Positions 1-10,436 of a stretch of 64,000 bases of DNA are shown piece after piece. The notes beneath the pieces were generated by a model. It made no database searches and had not been told where the DNA came from. It worked only from the letters and a program-made list of their open reading frames with translations. Every line of letters starts with the position of its first letter. The first letter of the stretch is position 1. A program made the position numbers and the translations under genes. This DNA comes from Enterococcus ureasiticus (GTDB lineage: Bacteria; Bacillota; Bacilli; Lactobacillales; Enterococcaceae): contig NZ_MIJZ01000001.1 in NCBI RefSeq assembly GCF_001730285.1, positions 558,001 to 622,000 on the forward strand, read 5' to 3'.

Positions 1-444
1 GATCGGTCCAGTATCGACGCCATCATCCACATAATGAATCGTTACCCCCGTTTCAGACACATTTCCATAAAAGGCATCTCGAATCGCAAACAGTCCAGGA
101 AAATCTGGTAATAAAGATGGGTGGATATTGATTATCCGCATTGGAAAAGCTTCTAACAAAGTCGGTCCAATGATTCTCATATATCCAGCTAAAATCACTA
201 AGTCAATTTGCTCTTCCTCAAGTAAATGAAGGATTTCTGCTTCGTACATCGCTTTTGATTCAAAATCTTTTGGCGAAAATGAAATAACTGGAATCGACAT
301 TAATCGCGCTCGTTCTACTACATATGCGTCTTTTCTGTCACAAAACAATAACGTAAGCTCAGCATCGATTGTTCCATCCGCTACAGCTTTGGCAATCGCT
401 TGAAAATTACTGCCATTCCCTGAGGCAAACATCGCTAATTTCAT
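1..444 (-). CDS. purN: Phosphoribosylglycinamide formyltransferase, 3'-truncated by the window edge
   Basis: Transfers a formyl group from 10-formyl-THF to GAR in purine synthesis (cytoplasm). The ATG at 444 opens a frame that stays open to base 1, so the C-terminus lies outside. The visible 148 residues begin MKLAMFASGNGSNFQAI, the PurN N-terminus with its GNGSN phosphate loop, and include NIHPSLLP with the catalytic His and the following GVTIHYVDDGVDTGPI. An AGAGGTG ribosome site precedes the ATG. purM ends 2 bp upstream, so this is the last visible gene of the purCSQLFMN run. Family assignment is secure. Confidence 0.96.
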   Translation of the reverse strand, partial: MKLAMFASGNGSNFQAIAKAVADGTIDAELTLLFCDRKDAYVVERARLMSIPVISFSPKDFESKAMYEAEILHLLEEEQIDLVILAGYMRIIGPTLLEAFPMRIINIHPSLLPDFPGLFAIRDAFYGNVSETGVTIHYVDDGVDTGPI

Positions 445-446
445 TC

Positions 447-1487
447 TTACACCTCTTTAAAAACAACACTTTGTTTGTCTTTTCCAGTAATATTTCCAAT
501 AATATAACTTGGTTCGTCAAGTTCACTTAAAATCGTGCGAACATCGTCAATTTTTTCAGGTGAAACAGCTAAAACCATTCCGATACCCATATTAAAAATC
601 TCATACATTTCCATTGTTGAAATTTGACCATATTTTTGTAAAGTTGTAAAAATCGGCAGTACCGGCCAGCTGCCTAGGTGTATTTCTGCTGACAGATTTT
701 CAGGTAGCATTCTAGGAATGTTCTCCACAAAGCCACCACCAGTAATATGAGCAATACCATTCACTAATTCCTGTTTTATTAGTGGTAGTATCGTCTTTAC
801 ATAAATTTTTGTTGGGGTCAAAAGTTCATCCCCTAATTGTTTTCCATTCAATTCTGGAATTATGCTATTCCCATTAAATTGATGAGTTTCAAAGAAAACT
901 TTACGAACAAGAGAATAACCATTTGAATGAATTCCGCTAGATGTTAATCCCAGAAGAACGTCTCCTTCTCGGATATCGTAACCTGTGACTAATTGATTTT
1001 TTTCAGCGATTCCAACAGCAAATCCAGCTAAATCATAGTCATTATCGTTATACATTCCTGGCATTTCTGCGGTCTCACCGCCAATCAATGCCGCTCCTGC
1101 CTGAAGACAGCCTTCAGCTACACCCGCGACTACCTGCTCCAAGCGTTCTGGCCTGTTTTTCCCTGTCGCAATATAATCAAGGAAATAAAGCGGTTCTGCT
1201 CCTTGAGCAACGATATCATTCACACACATTGCCACACAATCAATACCAATCGTGTCATGCTTATTTTCTTGGATTGCAATCATTAATTTTGTTCCTACTC
1301 CATCTGTTCCCGAAATCAAGACAGGTTCCTTCACTTCCACCGCACTTAAATCAAAACAACCGCCAAAACCACCAAGTGCGCCCATCACTCCGATACGCTC
1401 AGTTCGTTTAACATGCTTTTTGATCCTTTCGACCACTTCATAACCTGCTTCAACATCAACGCCCGCTTTTGTATAGGCATTTGCCAT
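447..1487 (-). CDS. purM: Phosphoribosylformylglycinamidine cyclo-ligase (AIR synthetase)
   Basis: ATP-dependent ring closure of FGAM to AIR, step 5 of purine synthesis. The 346 residues are normal for the family. Typical blocks are visible: [12 protein letters not shown] near 35-46, [11 protein letters not shown] near 59-69, [12 protein letters not shown] near 135-146 and [15 protein letters not shown] near 247-261. The ATG at 1487 follows a GGAGG ribosome site. It lies 47 bp downstream of purF and 2 bp before purN, consistent with a single transcript. Confidence 0.98.
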   Translation of the reverse strand: MANAYTKAGVDVEAGYEVVERIKKHVKRTERIGVMGALGGFGGCFDLSAVEVKEPVLISGTDGVGTKLMIAIQENKHDTIGIDCVAMCVNDIVAQGAEPLYFLDYIATGKNRPERLEQVVAGVAEGCLQAGAALIGGETAEMPGMYNDNDYDLAGFAVGIAEKNQLVTGYDIREGDVLLGLTSSGIHSNGYSLVRKVFFETHQFNGNSIIPELNGKQLGDELLTPTKIYVKTILPLIKQELVNGIAHITGGGFVENIPRMLPENLSAEIHLGSWPVLPIFTTLQKYGQISTMEMYEIFNMGIGMVLAVSPEKIDDVRTILSELDEPSYIIGNITGKDKQSVVFKEV

Positions 1488-1534
1488 TATGATTTCCTCC
1501 TAATAATTCATGAACGATATTCTTTTTACGACCT

Positions 1535-2983
1535 TTAATTTATTGCGGCAAAATTGACTTTATCCTTTAACGTTGCTTGGTAGTTCTCTTCATAATCATA
1601 TAATGGCGTTGGATAATCACCATTAAAATAGGCCATGCACAGCCCAGAATAAGGTGCATCATAATTCAGCCCAATCGCATTGATCAATCCCTGCTCACTT
1701 AAAAAACTTAGCGAGTCCGCTTTGATCAACTGCTCGATTTCAGCTACTGAATGATTGGCGGCAATCAATTCTTTTCTTGTTTGGATATCGATTCCATAAA
1801 AACAAGGAAATCGTAGTGGAGGTGATGCAATGCGCACGTGAACCTCTTTGGCACCAGCATCTTTAAGTAATTGTACAATACGACGACTTGTTGTTCCTCG
1901 TACAATTGAGTCGTCTACCATAATCACGCGTTTTCCCTCTACTACCCCACGAACAGCAGAAAGTTTCATTCGAACTCCTTGTTCCCGCAATTCTTGGGTG
2001 GGTTGGATGAACGTTCGAGCAATATATTGATTTTTTACCAAGCCCATTTCATAAGGAATACCACTGGCTTCAGCATAGCCACTAGCTGCTGAAAGAGAGG
2101 AGTTTGGGACGCCAACGACCATATCTGCTTCGATCGGCGCTTCTTTCGCCAATCGTTTTCCCATATTTTTACGTGCTGTATGCACATTGACTCCAGCTAT
2201 ATTGGAATCTGGTCTAGCAAAATAAATATACTCCATTGAGCAAATTGCATATTGTGTTTTTTCGGTATAACGCTCTATTTTATAGCCAGTATCATCAATA
2301 ATGATCACTTCACCTGGTCCCACATCACGGACAAATATAGCCCCAATGACCTCTAATGCACACGTTTCGCTAGCAATCACATAAGCACCATTTTTCATTT
2401 GACCGATAGACAATGGTCGAAATGCATTTGGATCAAGAGCCGCGATCATTGCCGTTTCTGTCATCAAAAGATAAGCAAAACCACCTTTAACTGTCTGTAA
2501 ACTTTCTTTTAGCTGTTCTATAAATGTCGGTTGCTTACTCCGACGAATCAAATGCATTAAAATTTCAGTGTCTGAGTTCGAGTGAAAAATCGCTCCATCT
2601 TGTTCTAGTTCTTTTCGTAAGCTTTTTGCATTCGTTAAATTACCGTTGTGCGCTAAGCCGCAAGCACCATCGTAAAACTTAAATAAAAACGGCTGGATAT
2701 TATCCACACTCCCATTTCCAGCAGTAGCATAGCGCACATGACCAATCGCAGAATTTCCACTTAGAGAAGCTAAACAACGATCATCTTTAAATACCTCTGA
2801 AAGCAACCCTAATCCCCGATAGCCATTTAGTTTGCCATCGTTATTAGAAACAATTCCCGCACCTTCTTGCCCTCTATGTTGCAAACTGTGGAGCCCAAAA
2901 TAAGTCACACGAGCGGCATCCGGATGTCCCCAAATACCAAAAATACCACATTCTTCATTTAAACTTTTCACTTCATAAGACAT
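1535..2983 (-). CDS. purF: Amidophosphoribosyltransferase, first committed purine step
   Basis: Makes phosphoribosylamine from PRPP and glutamine. I choose the ATG at 2983 (482 aa) over the one at 3001, because the upstream codons are the ribosome site itself (GGGAGG). This gives an 11-residue leader before Cys12, exactly as in Bacillus PurF, where the propeptide is removed to expose the catalytic N-terminal Cys. The PRPP loop is [14 protein letters not shown] (353-366). Of the four Bacillus Fe-S cluster ligands, three align with Cys248, Cys394 and Cys449, but the fourth aligns with Tyr452 (GLCMAYF), so a canonical 4Fe-4S cluster is doubtful. The start overlaps the purL 3' end by 16 bp. Confidence 0.97.
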   Translation of the reverse strand: MSYEVKSLNEECGIFGIWGHPDAARVTYFGLHSLQHRGQEGAGIVSNNDGKLNGYRGLGLLSEVFKDDRCLASLSGNSAIGHVRYATAGNGSVDNIQPFLFKFYDGACGLAHNGNLTNAKSLRKELEQDGAIFHSNSDTEILMHLIRRSKQPTFIEQLKESLQTVKGGFAYLLMTETAMIAALDPNAFRPLSIGQMKNGAYVIASETCALEVIGAIFVRDVGPGEVIIIDDTGYKIERYTEKTQYAICSMEYIYFARPDSNIAGVNVHTARKNMGKRLAKEAPIEADMVVGVPNSSLSAASGYAEASGIPYEMGLVKNQYIARTFIQPTQELREQGVRMKLSAVRGVVEGKRVIMVDDSIVRGTTSRRIVQLLKDAGAKEVHVRIASPPLRFPCFYGIDIQTRKELIAANHSVAEIEQLIKADSLSFLSEQGLINAIGLNYDAPYSGLCMAYFNGDYPTPLYDYEENYQATLKDKVNFAAIN

Positions 2984-5190
2984 GGAATAGCTTCCTCCCA
3001 CAACGCTTTGGCTGTTTGTGTTGAAACCTCGATTTTTTGATCTTTCGCTTGAATACTGATTATTCCGTTATCTGTTATTTTTCCAATAAACTCTGCGTTC
3101 CCATTCATCATTTCTTCAAATATAGTCTGATTTTTTTCCTTGATCGACACGACAAACCTAGACTGTGATTCAGAAAAAAGAAATGAAACCGGCATAGCTA
3201 AATCAACTTCTATTCCTAGTTTATTTTTAAAGACCGACTCAGCTAACGCAATCGCTAATCCACCTTCCGAACAATCGTGGGCGCTTTCGATCAATCCTGC
3301 CTTGATCGCCGTCAGCACTAATTGTTGGATTTCTTGTTCAACAACTAAGTCAAAATCCATTATTTTCCCTTCGATCAAACCAAGAGCCATTTTTTGTAGC
3401 TCGCTGCCATTGAAATCAGCTTTCGTTTCACCAAGAACATAAATCAAATCATCCACTGTTTTAAATTCTTGCGTGGTAATATGTGCTAGGTCTTCTATCA
3501 AACCAACCATTCCAATTACTGGTGTAGGATAAATAGCTTGACCATTCGTTTCATTGTATAAAGAAACATTTCCTGAAATCACTGGCGTTTTTAAGACTTC
3601 ACAGGCTTTTGCAATTCCATCAGCTGAGGTCCAAAGTTCCCAAAATCCTTCTGGTTTATCTGGTGATCCGTAATTTAAACAATCCGTAATCGCTAAGGGC
3701 TGACCGCCGCTTGCCACAATATTTCTTGCAGCTTCCGCTACTGCGATTTGACCACCTATTTCTGGATTCAGATAAAGATAACGAGCATTACAATCAGTAG
3801 TCATCGCTAAGGCTTTCTTTGTTCCTCGGACGCGTAAAACGGCTGCGTCACTTCCAGGTAGCACAACTGTATTCGTTCGAACCTGAGAATCATATGTTTC
3901 ATAAATCACCTTTTTAGAGGCAATTGTTGGCTGTTGCAATAAGTTTAAGAACGTTTCTGTTCCACTGATTATATTAGGATGAAAATCTGCTAGTGCTTCA
4001 AATTTTTTGATTCGAGCTGGTTCTTTACGCTCCTTATTATAAACAGGAGCATCTTCTGCCAAAGCATCGACAGGCAAGTTCGCTACCTCCACACCTTTAT
4101 GATTCAAACGATATAAGCCATCATCTGTTACTTTCCCAATCGTTACAGCATCTAATTCATATTTTTGAAAAAGTTCGACAACTTCCGCTTCATGCCCCTT
4201 TTTAACACAGATCAACATGCGTTCCTGAGACTCCGACAACATCATTTCATAAGGCGTCATTCCAGTTTCACGCTGAGGTACATCATCTAAATCTAAAATC
4301 AAACCAGTTCCTGCTTTGGAAGCCATTTCTGCACTCGAAGAAACTAAGCCTGCAGCCCCCATATCCTGAATTCCCACTAAAATATCAGCGTGCTCTAAAA
4401 TCAATTCCAAACATGCTTCAAGTAGTAATTTCTCCATAAACGGATCACCCACTTGAACGGCTGATCGCTGTTGTTCTTCGCCTTCAACAAATTCTTCAGA
4501 AGCAAATGTTGCGCCATGAATGCCATCGCGTCCTGTTTTCGCCCCGACATACATAATCGCGTTACCTACACCTTTAGCCTGACCTTTTTGAATATTTTTG
4601 TGATCGATCAAGCCAACGCACATCGCATTTACTAATGGATTTCCTTCGTAACATGAATCGAAGGCCACTTCACCCCCAACAGTCGGAATCCCAATACAGT
4701 TCCCATATCCGCTGATACCCGCTACGACTTCTTCTAAAAGATATTTAGTCCGTTCATTCGTCAATTCACCAAAGCGTAATGAATCCAAGATTGCAATTGG
4801 TCTGGCACCCATACTAAAAATATCTCTGATGATTCCACCAACCCCTGTAGCCGCTCCTTCATATGGTTCAACAGCTGATGGATGATTATGGCTTTCTGCT
4901 TTAAATACCACTGCCTGGTTATCACCTATATCTACAATGCCAGCTCCTTCACCCGGCCCTTGTAAAACCTGTGGTCCTTCTGTAGGAAATTTTCTTAATA
5001 CGGGTTTTGAGTTTTTATAGGAGCAGTGTTCACTCCACATCACAGAAAATAGTCCTGTTTCCGTATAATTTGGCATGCGTCCTAAGATATCTTCTTCAAT
5101 CATTCGATATTCTTCATCTGTTAAGCCCCATTCGGAATAAATACGCTGACTTTTAATTTCTTGAGCTGTAGGTTCTTTGACTTTCATCAT
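2968..5190 (-). CDS. purL: FGAM synthase, small-type PurL subunit
   Basis: Catalytic ATP-dependent amidation of FGAR to FGAM, working with PurQ (glutaminase) and PurS. At 740 aa it is the small PurL type that needs PurS and PurQ, both encoded just upstream. Visible family blocks are [17 protein letters not shown] near 49-65, [10 protein letters not shown] near 96-105 (catalytic His region), [17 protein letters not shown] near 116-132 and [14 protein letters not shown] in the C-terminal half. The start ATG overlaps the purQ stop (ATGA), implying translational coupling. Two adjacent ATG codons leave the exact start ambiguous by one residue. Confidence 0.98.
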   Translation of the reverse strand: MMKVKEPTAQEIKSQRIYSEWGLTDEEYRMIEEDILGRMPNYTETGLFSVMWSEHCSYKNSKPVLRKFPTEGPQVLQGPGEGAGIVDIGDNQAVVFKAESHNHPSAVEPYEGAATGVGGIIRDIFSMGARPIAILDSLRFGELTNERTKYLLEEVVAGISGYGNCIGIPTVGGEVAFDSCYEGNPLVNAMCVGLIDHKNIQKGQAKGVGNAIMYVGAKTGRDGIHGATFASEEFVEGEEQQRSAVQVGDPFMEKLLLEACLELILEHADILVGIQDMGAAGLVSSSAEMASKAGTGLILDLDDVPQRETGMTPYEMMLSESQERMLICVKKGHEAEVVELFQKYELDAVTIGKVTDDGLYRLNHKGVEVANLPVDALAEDAPVYNKERKEPARIKKFEALADFHPNIISGTETFLNLLQQPTIASKKVIYETYDSQVRTNTVVLPGSDAAVLRVRGTKKALAMTTDCNARYLYLNPEIGGQIAVAEAARNIVASGGQPLAITDCLNYGSPDKPEGFWELWTSADGIAKACEVLKTPVISGNVSLYNETNGQAIYPTPVIGMVGLIEDLAHITTQEFKTVDDLIYVLGETKADFNGSELQKMALGLIEGKIMDFDLVVEQEIQQLVLTAIKAGLIESAHDCSEGGLAIALAESVFKNKLGIEVDLAMPVSFLFSESQSRFVVSIKEKNQTIFEEMMNGNAEFIGKITDNGIISIQAKDQKIEVSTQTAKALWEEAIPCLMK

Positions 5191-5870
5191 ACACTTGCCC
5201 TGACCTTTCCATAGTTTTTAACAATCGATTTGAAAAAACGCAAACCATCCTCTGAACCTAGCAAACTTTCTACCGCCCGTTCAGGGTGAGGCATCATCCC
5301 AAGTACATTGCCCTTTTCATTGATGATTCCTGCGATATTTTCTAGACTGCCATTTGGATTTTTATTGGCATAGGTAAAGACAATTTGCTGATTCGCTTTT
5401 AACTGTTCCAACGTTGATTCGTCGCAATAATAATTCCCCTCTCCGTGTGCTACTGGTAACTGGATCACTTCATCTTTTTGATAGTCTGAGGTAAAAGGGG
5501 TCTGATTATTCACTACTTTTAAAGATACCGGTTTACAAACAAAATGCAGCGATTCATTCCGCAATAACACCCCCGGTAAAAGACCTGCTTCCGTTAATAT
5601 TTGAAACCCATTACAAGTTCCAAAAACGGGTTTCCCTTCGTCTGCAAACCGAATCACTTCCTTAATTATTTTTGAAAAACGAGCAATTGCGCCACATCTT
5701 AAATAATCCCCGTACGAAAATCCACCTGGAATCAAAACGCCATCGAACCCCGCCAAACTGTCTGCATCGTGACGCACATATTCAGCCTCTTCACCTAAAA
5801 TATCTTTGACCGCCCATAACAAATCCATATCGCAATTTGAGCCCGGAAAAACAATCACCGCAAACTTCAT
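5187..5870 (-). CDS. purQ: FGAM synthase glutaminase subunit
   Basis: Class I glutamine amidotransferase that supplies ammonia to PurL. The start at 5870 (227 aa, [14 protein letters not shown]) is chosen over a longer frame opening at 5948, because a GAGGAGGAAG ribosome site lies just upstream inside purS and the protein then starts like known PurQ. The nucleophile is Cys in [10 protein letters not shown] (residues 84-93). The His/Glu pair lies in [11 protein letters not shown] near the C-terminus. There is a 1-bp gap to purS and a 4-bp overlap with purL. Confidence 0.97.
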   Translation of the reverse strand: MKFAVIVFPGSNCDMDLLWAVKDILGEEAEYVRHDADSLAGFDGVLIPGGFSYGDYLRCGAIARFSKIIKEVIRFADEGKPVFGTCNGFQILTEAGLLPGVLLRNESLHFVCKPVSLKVVNNQTPFTSDYQKDEVIQLPVAHGEGNYYCDESTLEQLKANQQIVFTYANKNPNGSLENIAGIINEKGNVLGMMPHPERAVESLLGSEDGLRFFKSIVKNYGKVRASV

Positions 5871-5871
5871 A

Positions 5872-6120
5872 TCATGCTTCCTCCTCGATCTCGTATCGAT
5901 ACGTTTCCATATTAACGTTAGCAAGCAATTTGTCGCAGATCTCTTCAATCACGGCTTCAATAGGTTGTGCTGCTTCTCTGACTTTGATTTCAAAATACTT
6001 TCCTATACGAATTTCATCAATTTCGCTAAACCCAAGACGATGAACTGCTCCTTTAACTGCTTCACCCTGAGGATCTAAAACCGAATCTTTATACGTAACA
6101 TATACTTTCACATCATACAT
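5872..6120 (-). CDS. purS: FGAM synthase subunit PurS
   Basis: Small subunit that bridges PurL and PurQ and helps ammonia transfer. 82 aa from the ATG at 6120 ([19 protein letters not shown]). A frame extension begins with TTG at 6129, but the AAAGGAGAG ribosome site is spaced correctly for the ATG. The sequence [20 protein letters not shown] is typical of the family. It sits between purC and purQ in the canonical order. Confidence 0.95.
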   Translation of the reverse strand: MYDVKVYVTYKDSVLDPQGEAVKGAVHRLGFSEIDEIRIGKYFEIKVREAAQPIEAVIEEICDKLLANVNMETYRYEIEEEA

Positions 6121-6142
6121 ACTAAACAACTCTCCTTTATTT

Positions 6143-6877
6143 TTAGTTGAACCTTTGCTCTAAGCGATCTAGGACTTCTTGATATACAGGTACGATATCC
6201 CCTATATTTCTGCGATACACATCTTTATCTAAATGATCGTTTGTTTTTTCATCCCATAAACGGCAAGTATCTGGTGTGATTTCATCTGCTAATAAGATAG
6301 TTCCGTCTTTTCTGCGGCCAAATTCTATTTTGAAATCGATCAAACGAATATCTATTTTCTTAAACAACTCAATCAGCGTTTGATTTATCTTGTATGCCTC
6401 GTGTTTTATCGTTGTGATTTCTTGTTCCGTTGCGATTTTCAGAATCTTGACATGATCATCATTGATGATTGGATCGTCAAGGGTATCATCTTTGTAGTAG
6501 AATTCCAAAACTGGAAACTCAAGTGTCTGTCCTTCTGAGATAGCTAATCGTTTTGCAAAACTGCCTGCTGAGACATTTCTCACCACAACTTCTAAAGGAA
6601 TCATTTCAAGCCTTTCAACCAATTGTTCGTGTTTTGATATTTTTTCAACAAAATGGCTTTGTATTCCTTTTAGCTTGAATTGCTCAAAAACAAGTGCTGT
6701 TATTTGATTATTCAATAGTGCCTTTCCAAGCACAATATCTTTACGAACACCATTTAATGCCGTTGCTTGATCTAAATATTTCACTCTTATTATTTGTGGA
6801 TCATCTGTTTCAAACAATTTCTTTGCTTTTCCCTCGTATAATAATATACTATCTCTCACCAGCCACGACACATCCAT
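6143..6877 (-). CDS. purC: SAICAR synthetase
   Basis: Couples aspartate to CAIR with ATP. The core is unmistakable: LLYEGKAKKLF near 12-22, LEVVVRNVSAGSFAKR near 94-109 and VDFKIEFGR-type sequence near residues 178-187. At 244 aa it is slightly long. The annotated ATG at 6877 has no visible ribosome site. A GTG at 6859 would give the usual spacing of five residues before LLYEGK, but it also lacks a good Shine-Dalgarno. The start is therefore uncertain by 6 codons. It is the first gene of purCSQLFMN behind its own promoter. Confidence 0.93.
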   Translation of the reverse strand: MDVSWLVRDSILLYEGKAKKLFETDDPQIIRVKYLDQATALNGVRKDIVLGKALLNNQITALVFEQFKLKGIQSHFVEKISKHEQLVERLEMIPLEVVVRNVSAGSFAKRLAISEGQTLEFPVLEFYYKDDTLDDPIINDDHVKILKIATEQEITTIKHEAYKINQTLIELFKKIDIRLIDFKIEFGRRKDGTILLADEITPDTCRLWDEKTNDHLDKDVYRRNIGDIVPVYQEVLDRLEQRFN

Positions 6878-6932
6878 TTCCGTATATTTTATTTAAAAAC
6901 AATATTTATAATTCGTCTTATCATCTGATTAC

Positions 6933-6961
6933 AGTTTAGCAAGTTGTCTATAAACAGTCAA
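6933..6961 (-). promoter_or_regulatory. Promoter of the purCSQLFMN operon
   Basis: Reading the minus strand: -35 TTGACT (6961-6956), a 17-bp spacer, then -10 TAAACT (6938-6933). The predicted start near 6926 gives a leader of about 50 nt. This shows the block does not depend only on transcription from purEKB. Confidence 0.75.
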
Positions 6962-6993
6962 ACATTCATTAACAATAAACGTAAAAAACACTT

Positions 6994-7070
6994 GAAACGT
7001 TCGTGTTTATACAAAAACCACATTTCGAACATTAAGAAAACCTTGTAAGCATTTACAACTATTAAGAAAA
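6994..7070. promoter_or_regulatory. Divergent control region with PurBox-like and direct repeats
   Basis: Between the diverging promoters lie GTTCG at 6999-7003 and CGAAC at 7026-7030. Their flanks (ACACGAACGTT on the minus strand, TTTCGAACATTA on the plus strand) resemble PurR boxes. They face outward with 22 bp between, unlike the normal arrangement seen upstream of purE. A direct repeat ATTAAGAAAA occurs at 7031-7040 and 7061-7070, exactly 30 bp apart. PurR control is an inference. Confidence 0.45.
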
Positions 7071-7080
7071 GTGGTATGCT
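7052..7080 (+). promoter_or_regulatory. Promoter of the 128-aa orphan gene
   Basis: -35 TTTACA at 7052-7057, 17-bp spacer, -10 TATGCT at 7075-7080. The leader to the ATG at 7156 is about 70 nt. The second ATTAAGAAAA copy lies inside the spacer. Confidence 0.65.
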
Positions 7081-7155
7081 AATCGAAAGTAAAACTTTAG
7101 AAAATTCACTTTTGATTTTTTTATTAGTGATGATTTTTTAGGAGGGAACACAAGG

Positions 7156-7542
7156 ATGACTAGCGATTATGACAGTTTGGCACAGGATTTTTTGACAGGA
7201 TTAATACCTGAAGAAAGAACAAAATTGTATAATGATTTACTGGCATTAGAGGAAGTCCATAAGTTAAATCAACATAGCTCTTACTACACATTTAAAAATT
7301 TAAAACGAGCACTCCACCGACATTCAGAAAGACGTAAACGAACGTTTCGTTATATAAACAGTCTTAACAATGAGTTAGTCATAAATCAAATACATGAACA
7401 ACACTTTTTTAAAAATAAATATTGTATACATGTTTATTTCAATTCACAAGAATGTAGCTACCTTTTTATTGAGCATCTACTTTCTAAGTTGAAAGCACCA
7501 ATTTCTTCACCGATTCGTACTTTTCAAGAAATCACGATTTAA
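7156..7542 (+). CDS. Uncharacterised 128-aa protein between purB and purC
   Basis: I do not recognise a family. The ATG at 7156 follows a clear AGGAGGG ribosome site, and a good promoter and terminator bracket the gene, so expression is likely. The protein has no signal or membrane segment. It is rich in Lys, Arg, His and aromatic residues, with a basic central stretch (KRALHRHSERRKRTFRY, about 53-69) that would suit nucleic-acid binding. The N-terminal half looks helical and the last third could form strands (NKYCIHVYFNSQECSYLFIEHLL). It reads opposite to the flanking pur genes and shares the control region with purC. Function unknown. Confidence 0.75.
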   Translation: MTSDYDSLAQDFLTGLIPEERTKLYNDLLALEEVHKLNQHSSYYTFKNLKRALHRHSERRKRTFRYINSLNNELVINQIHEQHFFKNKYCIHVYFNSQECSYLFIEHLLSKLKAPISSPIRTFQEITI

Positions 7543-7551
7543 CACTATAAT

Positions 7552-7592
7552 AATAAAAAGACTAAACCTTTCTAACGTTTTAGTCTTTTTTA
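7552..7592 (+). terminator. Rho-independent terminator after the 128-aa gene
   Basis: AAAAAGACTAAAC pairs with GTTTTAGTCTTTTT around a short loop, followed by T residues. Confidence 0.85.
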
Positions 7593-7614
7593 CTACTAAA
7601 AATGAGAGGTCTGT

Positions 7615-7938
7615 ATGGAAATATTAAAGGTAATTGTAACCGTCGATCGGCCAATCGGTTATAAAGACACATTTGGAAATATTTATCCAATCAATTATGG
7701 CTATATAGCTGGGGTCATCGGTGGAGACGATGAAGAGCAAGACGCCTATATTTTAAATACTCCTCCCCAAAAAATGAGTCACTTTACGGGAATTGTGAGT
7801 GCGATCATTTATAGAAATGATGACAATGAGACAAAGTGGATCGTGATCCCTGAAGGAACAACGATCAGCGAAAAAGAAATTATTGAACAAACATTCTTTA
7901 TTGAACAGCATTTTGATAGTTATGTGAAAATACTCTGA
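7615..7938 (+). CDS. Small family-I inorganic pyrophosphatase-like protein
   Basis: 107 aa, shorter than a full soluble pyrophosphatase (about 170 aa). It keeps the signature region: DRPIGYKDTFGNIYPINYGYIAGVI (about 11-35) followed by GGDDEEQDAYIL, resembling the YPYNYGFIPGT and D-x-(D)PxDxL metal site of family I enzymes. The strand after it (GIVSAIIYRNDDNETKWIVIPEG) is also family-like. One of the usual catalytic Asp residues appears replaced by Glu/Gln in DDEEQD. It has a GAGAGGT ribosome site and follows the 128-aa gene on the same strand, beyond a terminator. Activity is not assured. Confidence 0.7.
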   Translation: MEILKVIVTVDRPIGYKDTFGNIYPINYGYIAGVIGGDDEEQDAYILNTPPQKMSHFTGIVSAIIYRNDDNETKWIVIPEGTTISEKEIIEQTFFIEQHFDSYVKIL

Positions 7939-7946
7939 TCGACAAA

Positions 7947-7994
7947 AAAAAGTAGCAGATTCACCCTATGGTGACTCCGCTACTTTATATTTTT
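7947..7994. terminator. Bidirectional terminator between the PPase-like gene and purB
   Basis: AAAGTAGC and GCTACTTT form the outer stem around an inner CACC/GGTG pair. It is flanked by A-run and T-run, so it can end both convergent transcripts. Confidence 0.85.
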
Positions 7995-9290
7995 TTATGC
8001 CAATCCTACACGTTCAAAAATAATATCAACATTTTTCAAATGATAATTATAATCGAAGGCATCATCTAATTCATCTTTAGATAAAACCGAAGTTATTTTT
8101 TCGTCCGCTTCAAGTAATGGTCTAAATGCTGTTTGATGATCCCAAGCGTAAGCCGTTTTTGGTTGCACTAAATCATAAGCTGCTTCCCTTGTCATACCAT
8201 GATCGATCAACTTCAATAAGACACGTTGACTATAAATCAAACCATACGTTGAGTCCATATTTCGTTTCATATTCTCAGGAAATACCGTTAGATTTTTTAC
8301 GATATTAGAAAAACGATTTAGCATGTAATCCAATAGAATTGTTGTATCTGGAATAATGATTCGTTCCGCTGAAGAATGGGAAATATCTCGTTCATGCCAC
8401 AAGGTCACATTTTCATAGGCCGTTACCATATGTCCACGAATAACGCGAGCAAGTCCTGTCATGTTTTCAGAGCCAATTGGATTTCGTTTATGCGGCATCG
8501 CAGAAGATCCTTTTTGACCTTTTGCAAAAAACTCTTCTACTTCTCTTGTTTCGGATTTTTGTAACCCACGAATTTCAGTTGCAAATTTTTCAATACTTGT
8601 CGCAACTAAAGCCATTGACGATAAATATTCTGCATGTAAATCACGAGGTAAAACTTGAGTAGAAATTTCTTGTGCTCGAATTCCTAAATGTTCACAAACA
8701 TATTCTTCTACAAAAGGTGAAATATTCGCAAATGTCCCCACTGCACCGCTGATTTTTCCAGCTTCTACACCTTTAGCAGCATGCTCAAAACGTTCAACAT
8801 TTCTTTTCATTTCTGAGTACCATAACGCCAATTTCAAACCAAATGTCGTTGGTTCAGCATGAACACCATGGGTACGCCCCATCATGACTGTATGTTTATG
8901 CTCCTTCGCTTTTTCACCAATAATATCAGTAAATTTCTTTAAGTCTTCCCGTAAAATATCATTCGCCTGTTTCAGTAAATAACCGTAAGCCGTGTCAACT
9001 ACATCCGTACTTGTTAAACCGTAGTGCACCCATTTACGCTCTTCCCCTAAAGTTTCTGATACTGCACGAGTAAAAGCAACTACATCATGCCTTGTTTCAG
9101 CTTCGATTTCTAAAATACGCGCAACATCAAATGATGCATTGTCACGGATTTTTTGTACATCTTCTTTAGGTATATCACCTAATTCAGCCCATGCTTCGTC
9201 AGCTAGAATCTCTACTTCCAACCAAGCATTGTAGCGGTTTTCATCTGTCCAAATTGCACCCATTTCAGGTCGTGTATAACGATCGATCAT
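7995..9290 (-). CDS. purB: Adenylosuccinate lyase
   Basis: Cleaves SAICAR and adenylosuccinate, releasing fumarate. 431 aa, the usual length. The signature loop [15 protein letters not shown] is present near residues 262-276, and the His of [11 protein letters not shown] near 138-148 and the [11 protein letters not shown] block near 93-103 are also seen. The ATG at 9290 follows AAGGAGC. It is the last gene of the purEKB transcript, 18 bp after purK. Confidence 0.98.
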   Translation of the reverse strand: MIDRYTRPEMGAIWTDENRYNAWLEVEILADEAWAELGDIPKEDVQKIRDNASFDVARILEIEAETRHDVVAFTRAVSETLGEERKWVHYGLTSTDVVDTAYGYLLKQANDILREDLKKFTDIIGEKAKEHKHTVMMGRTHGVHAEPTTFGLKLALWYSEMKRNVERFEHAAKGVEAGKISGAVGTFANISPFVEEYVCEHLGIRAQEISTQVLPRDLHAEYLSSMALVATSIEKFATEIRGLQKSETREVEEFFAKGQKGSSAMPHKRNPIGSENMTGLARVIRGHMVTAYENVTLWHERDISHSSAERIIIPDTTILLDYMLNRFSNIVKNLTVFPENMKRNMDSTYGLIYSQRVLLKLIDHGMTREAAYDLVQPKTAYAWDHQTAFRPLLEADEKITSVLSKDELDDAFDYNYHLKNVDIIFERVGLA

Positions 9291-9308
9291 TCGTTTATTT
9301 GCTCCTTT

Positions 9309-10436
9309 TTAATCCCAAATATTGGTTTGATAAATATCTTCTAATGTCTCAAAAATGTCCTCAGTTAAAATAGTGATATGGCCCATTTTTCGATCTTTTT
9401 TTGCCTCTGATTTCCCATAGTAATGGAAATGCCAATCCGGTTTTTCAGAAATAACATCCATCGTTTCATAGATTTCATTGCCTAAAATATTGACCATTAC
9501 AGCTTCTGATAAAAGTTCAACTTCAGGCAGCGGCCAACCACAAATACCGCGAATATGGGCATCAAATTGGCTCATGGTGCAAGCTTCGATCGAATAATGT
9601 CCTGAATTATGTGGTCTTGGTGCCAATTCATTTACATAAATACCGCCATCATTTGTCAAGAACATTTCCACAGCTAAAGTCCCTGCTAGATCAACTGCTT
9701 CTGCAATAACACGAGCAATCCGTTGTGCCTCTTCAACGACTTCTCCAGCCACTCGAGCAGGCGCAATCGTTTCATGTAAAATATTGTTTCGATGAATATT
9801 TTCAACCACAGGAAAAACTGTGAACTCCCCTTGTCCATTCCCACTTACTAATACTGAGATTTCTTTTTCATATGGAATCCACGCTTCTAATACGCAAGTC
9901 CCTTCTCTTAGAATATTCATTGAGGGAGCCAAATCAGACGTACTGTATAAAACAAATTGTCCCTTACCATCATAACCACCACGGGTTGTTTTTAAGACGC
10001 ACGGATAACCAATCCCATCAATAGCATCTTGAATATCAGTTGGACTTACGATAGTAGCAAATGGGGCAATCACAATATTATTTGCTTCCAAAAAAGATTT
10101 TTCGAGTAAACGATCTTGTGTAATTGCTAAAAGATCCGTTCCCTGAGGAATACTAACTAAATCTTGAACCTGCATCAAAGCACCAACATCAACATTTTCA
10201 AATTCGTAAGTCAAGACTTGCGAGCGTTTCGCTAGTTCTTCTAAAGCTTCTATGTCATCGTAATTAGCTAATAAGTGCCAATCAGCGACTTGAGCAGCAG
10301 GACAATCAACCGTTGGATCTAAAACGCCCACACGAAAACCCATCTCTCGTGCGCTAAGCGCCATCATTCTTCCTAGTTGTCCGCCACCAATAATACCGAT
10401 CATTTGTCCCGGTAATAAAGGTTTATTCAAGTTCAT
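9309..10436 (-). CDS. purK: N5-carboxyaminoimidazole ribonucleotide synthase (ATP-grasp)
   Basis: Carboxylates AIR at N5 with ATP and bicarbonate, feeding PurE. 375 aa from the ATG at 10436; a GTG one codon earlier is also possible. Features are the nucleotide-binding [11 protein letters not shown] at about 14-24, the ATP-grasp core [12 protein letters not shown] near 149-160, and [10 protein letters not shown] and [15 protein letters not shown] later in the chain. It overlaps the purE 3' end by 14 bp, which is the standard purEK coupling. Confidence 0.98.
   Translation of the reverse strand: MNLNKPLLPGQMIGIIGGGQLGRMMALSAREMGFRVGVLDPTVDCPAAQVADWHLLANYDDIEALEELAKRSQVLTYEFENVDVGALMQVQDLVSIPQGTDLLAITQDRLLEKSFLEANNIVIAPFATIVSPTDIQDAIDGIGYPCVLKTTRGGYDGKGQFVLYSTSDLAPSMNILREGTCVLEAWIPYEKEISVLVSGNGQGEFTVFPVVENIHRNNILHETIAPARVAGEVVEEAQRIARVIAEAVDLAGTLAVEMFLTNDGGIYVNELAPRPHNSGHYSIEACTMSQFDAHIRGICGWPLPEVELLSEAVMVNILGNEIYETMDVISEKPDWHFHYYGKSEAKKDRKMGHITILTEDIFETLEDIYQTNIWD

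Noticed and set aside
6999-7030. Standard PurR operator for purC
   Set aside because: The cores face outward with 22 bp between instead of inward with 26. Kept only as PurBox-like.
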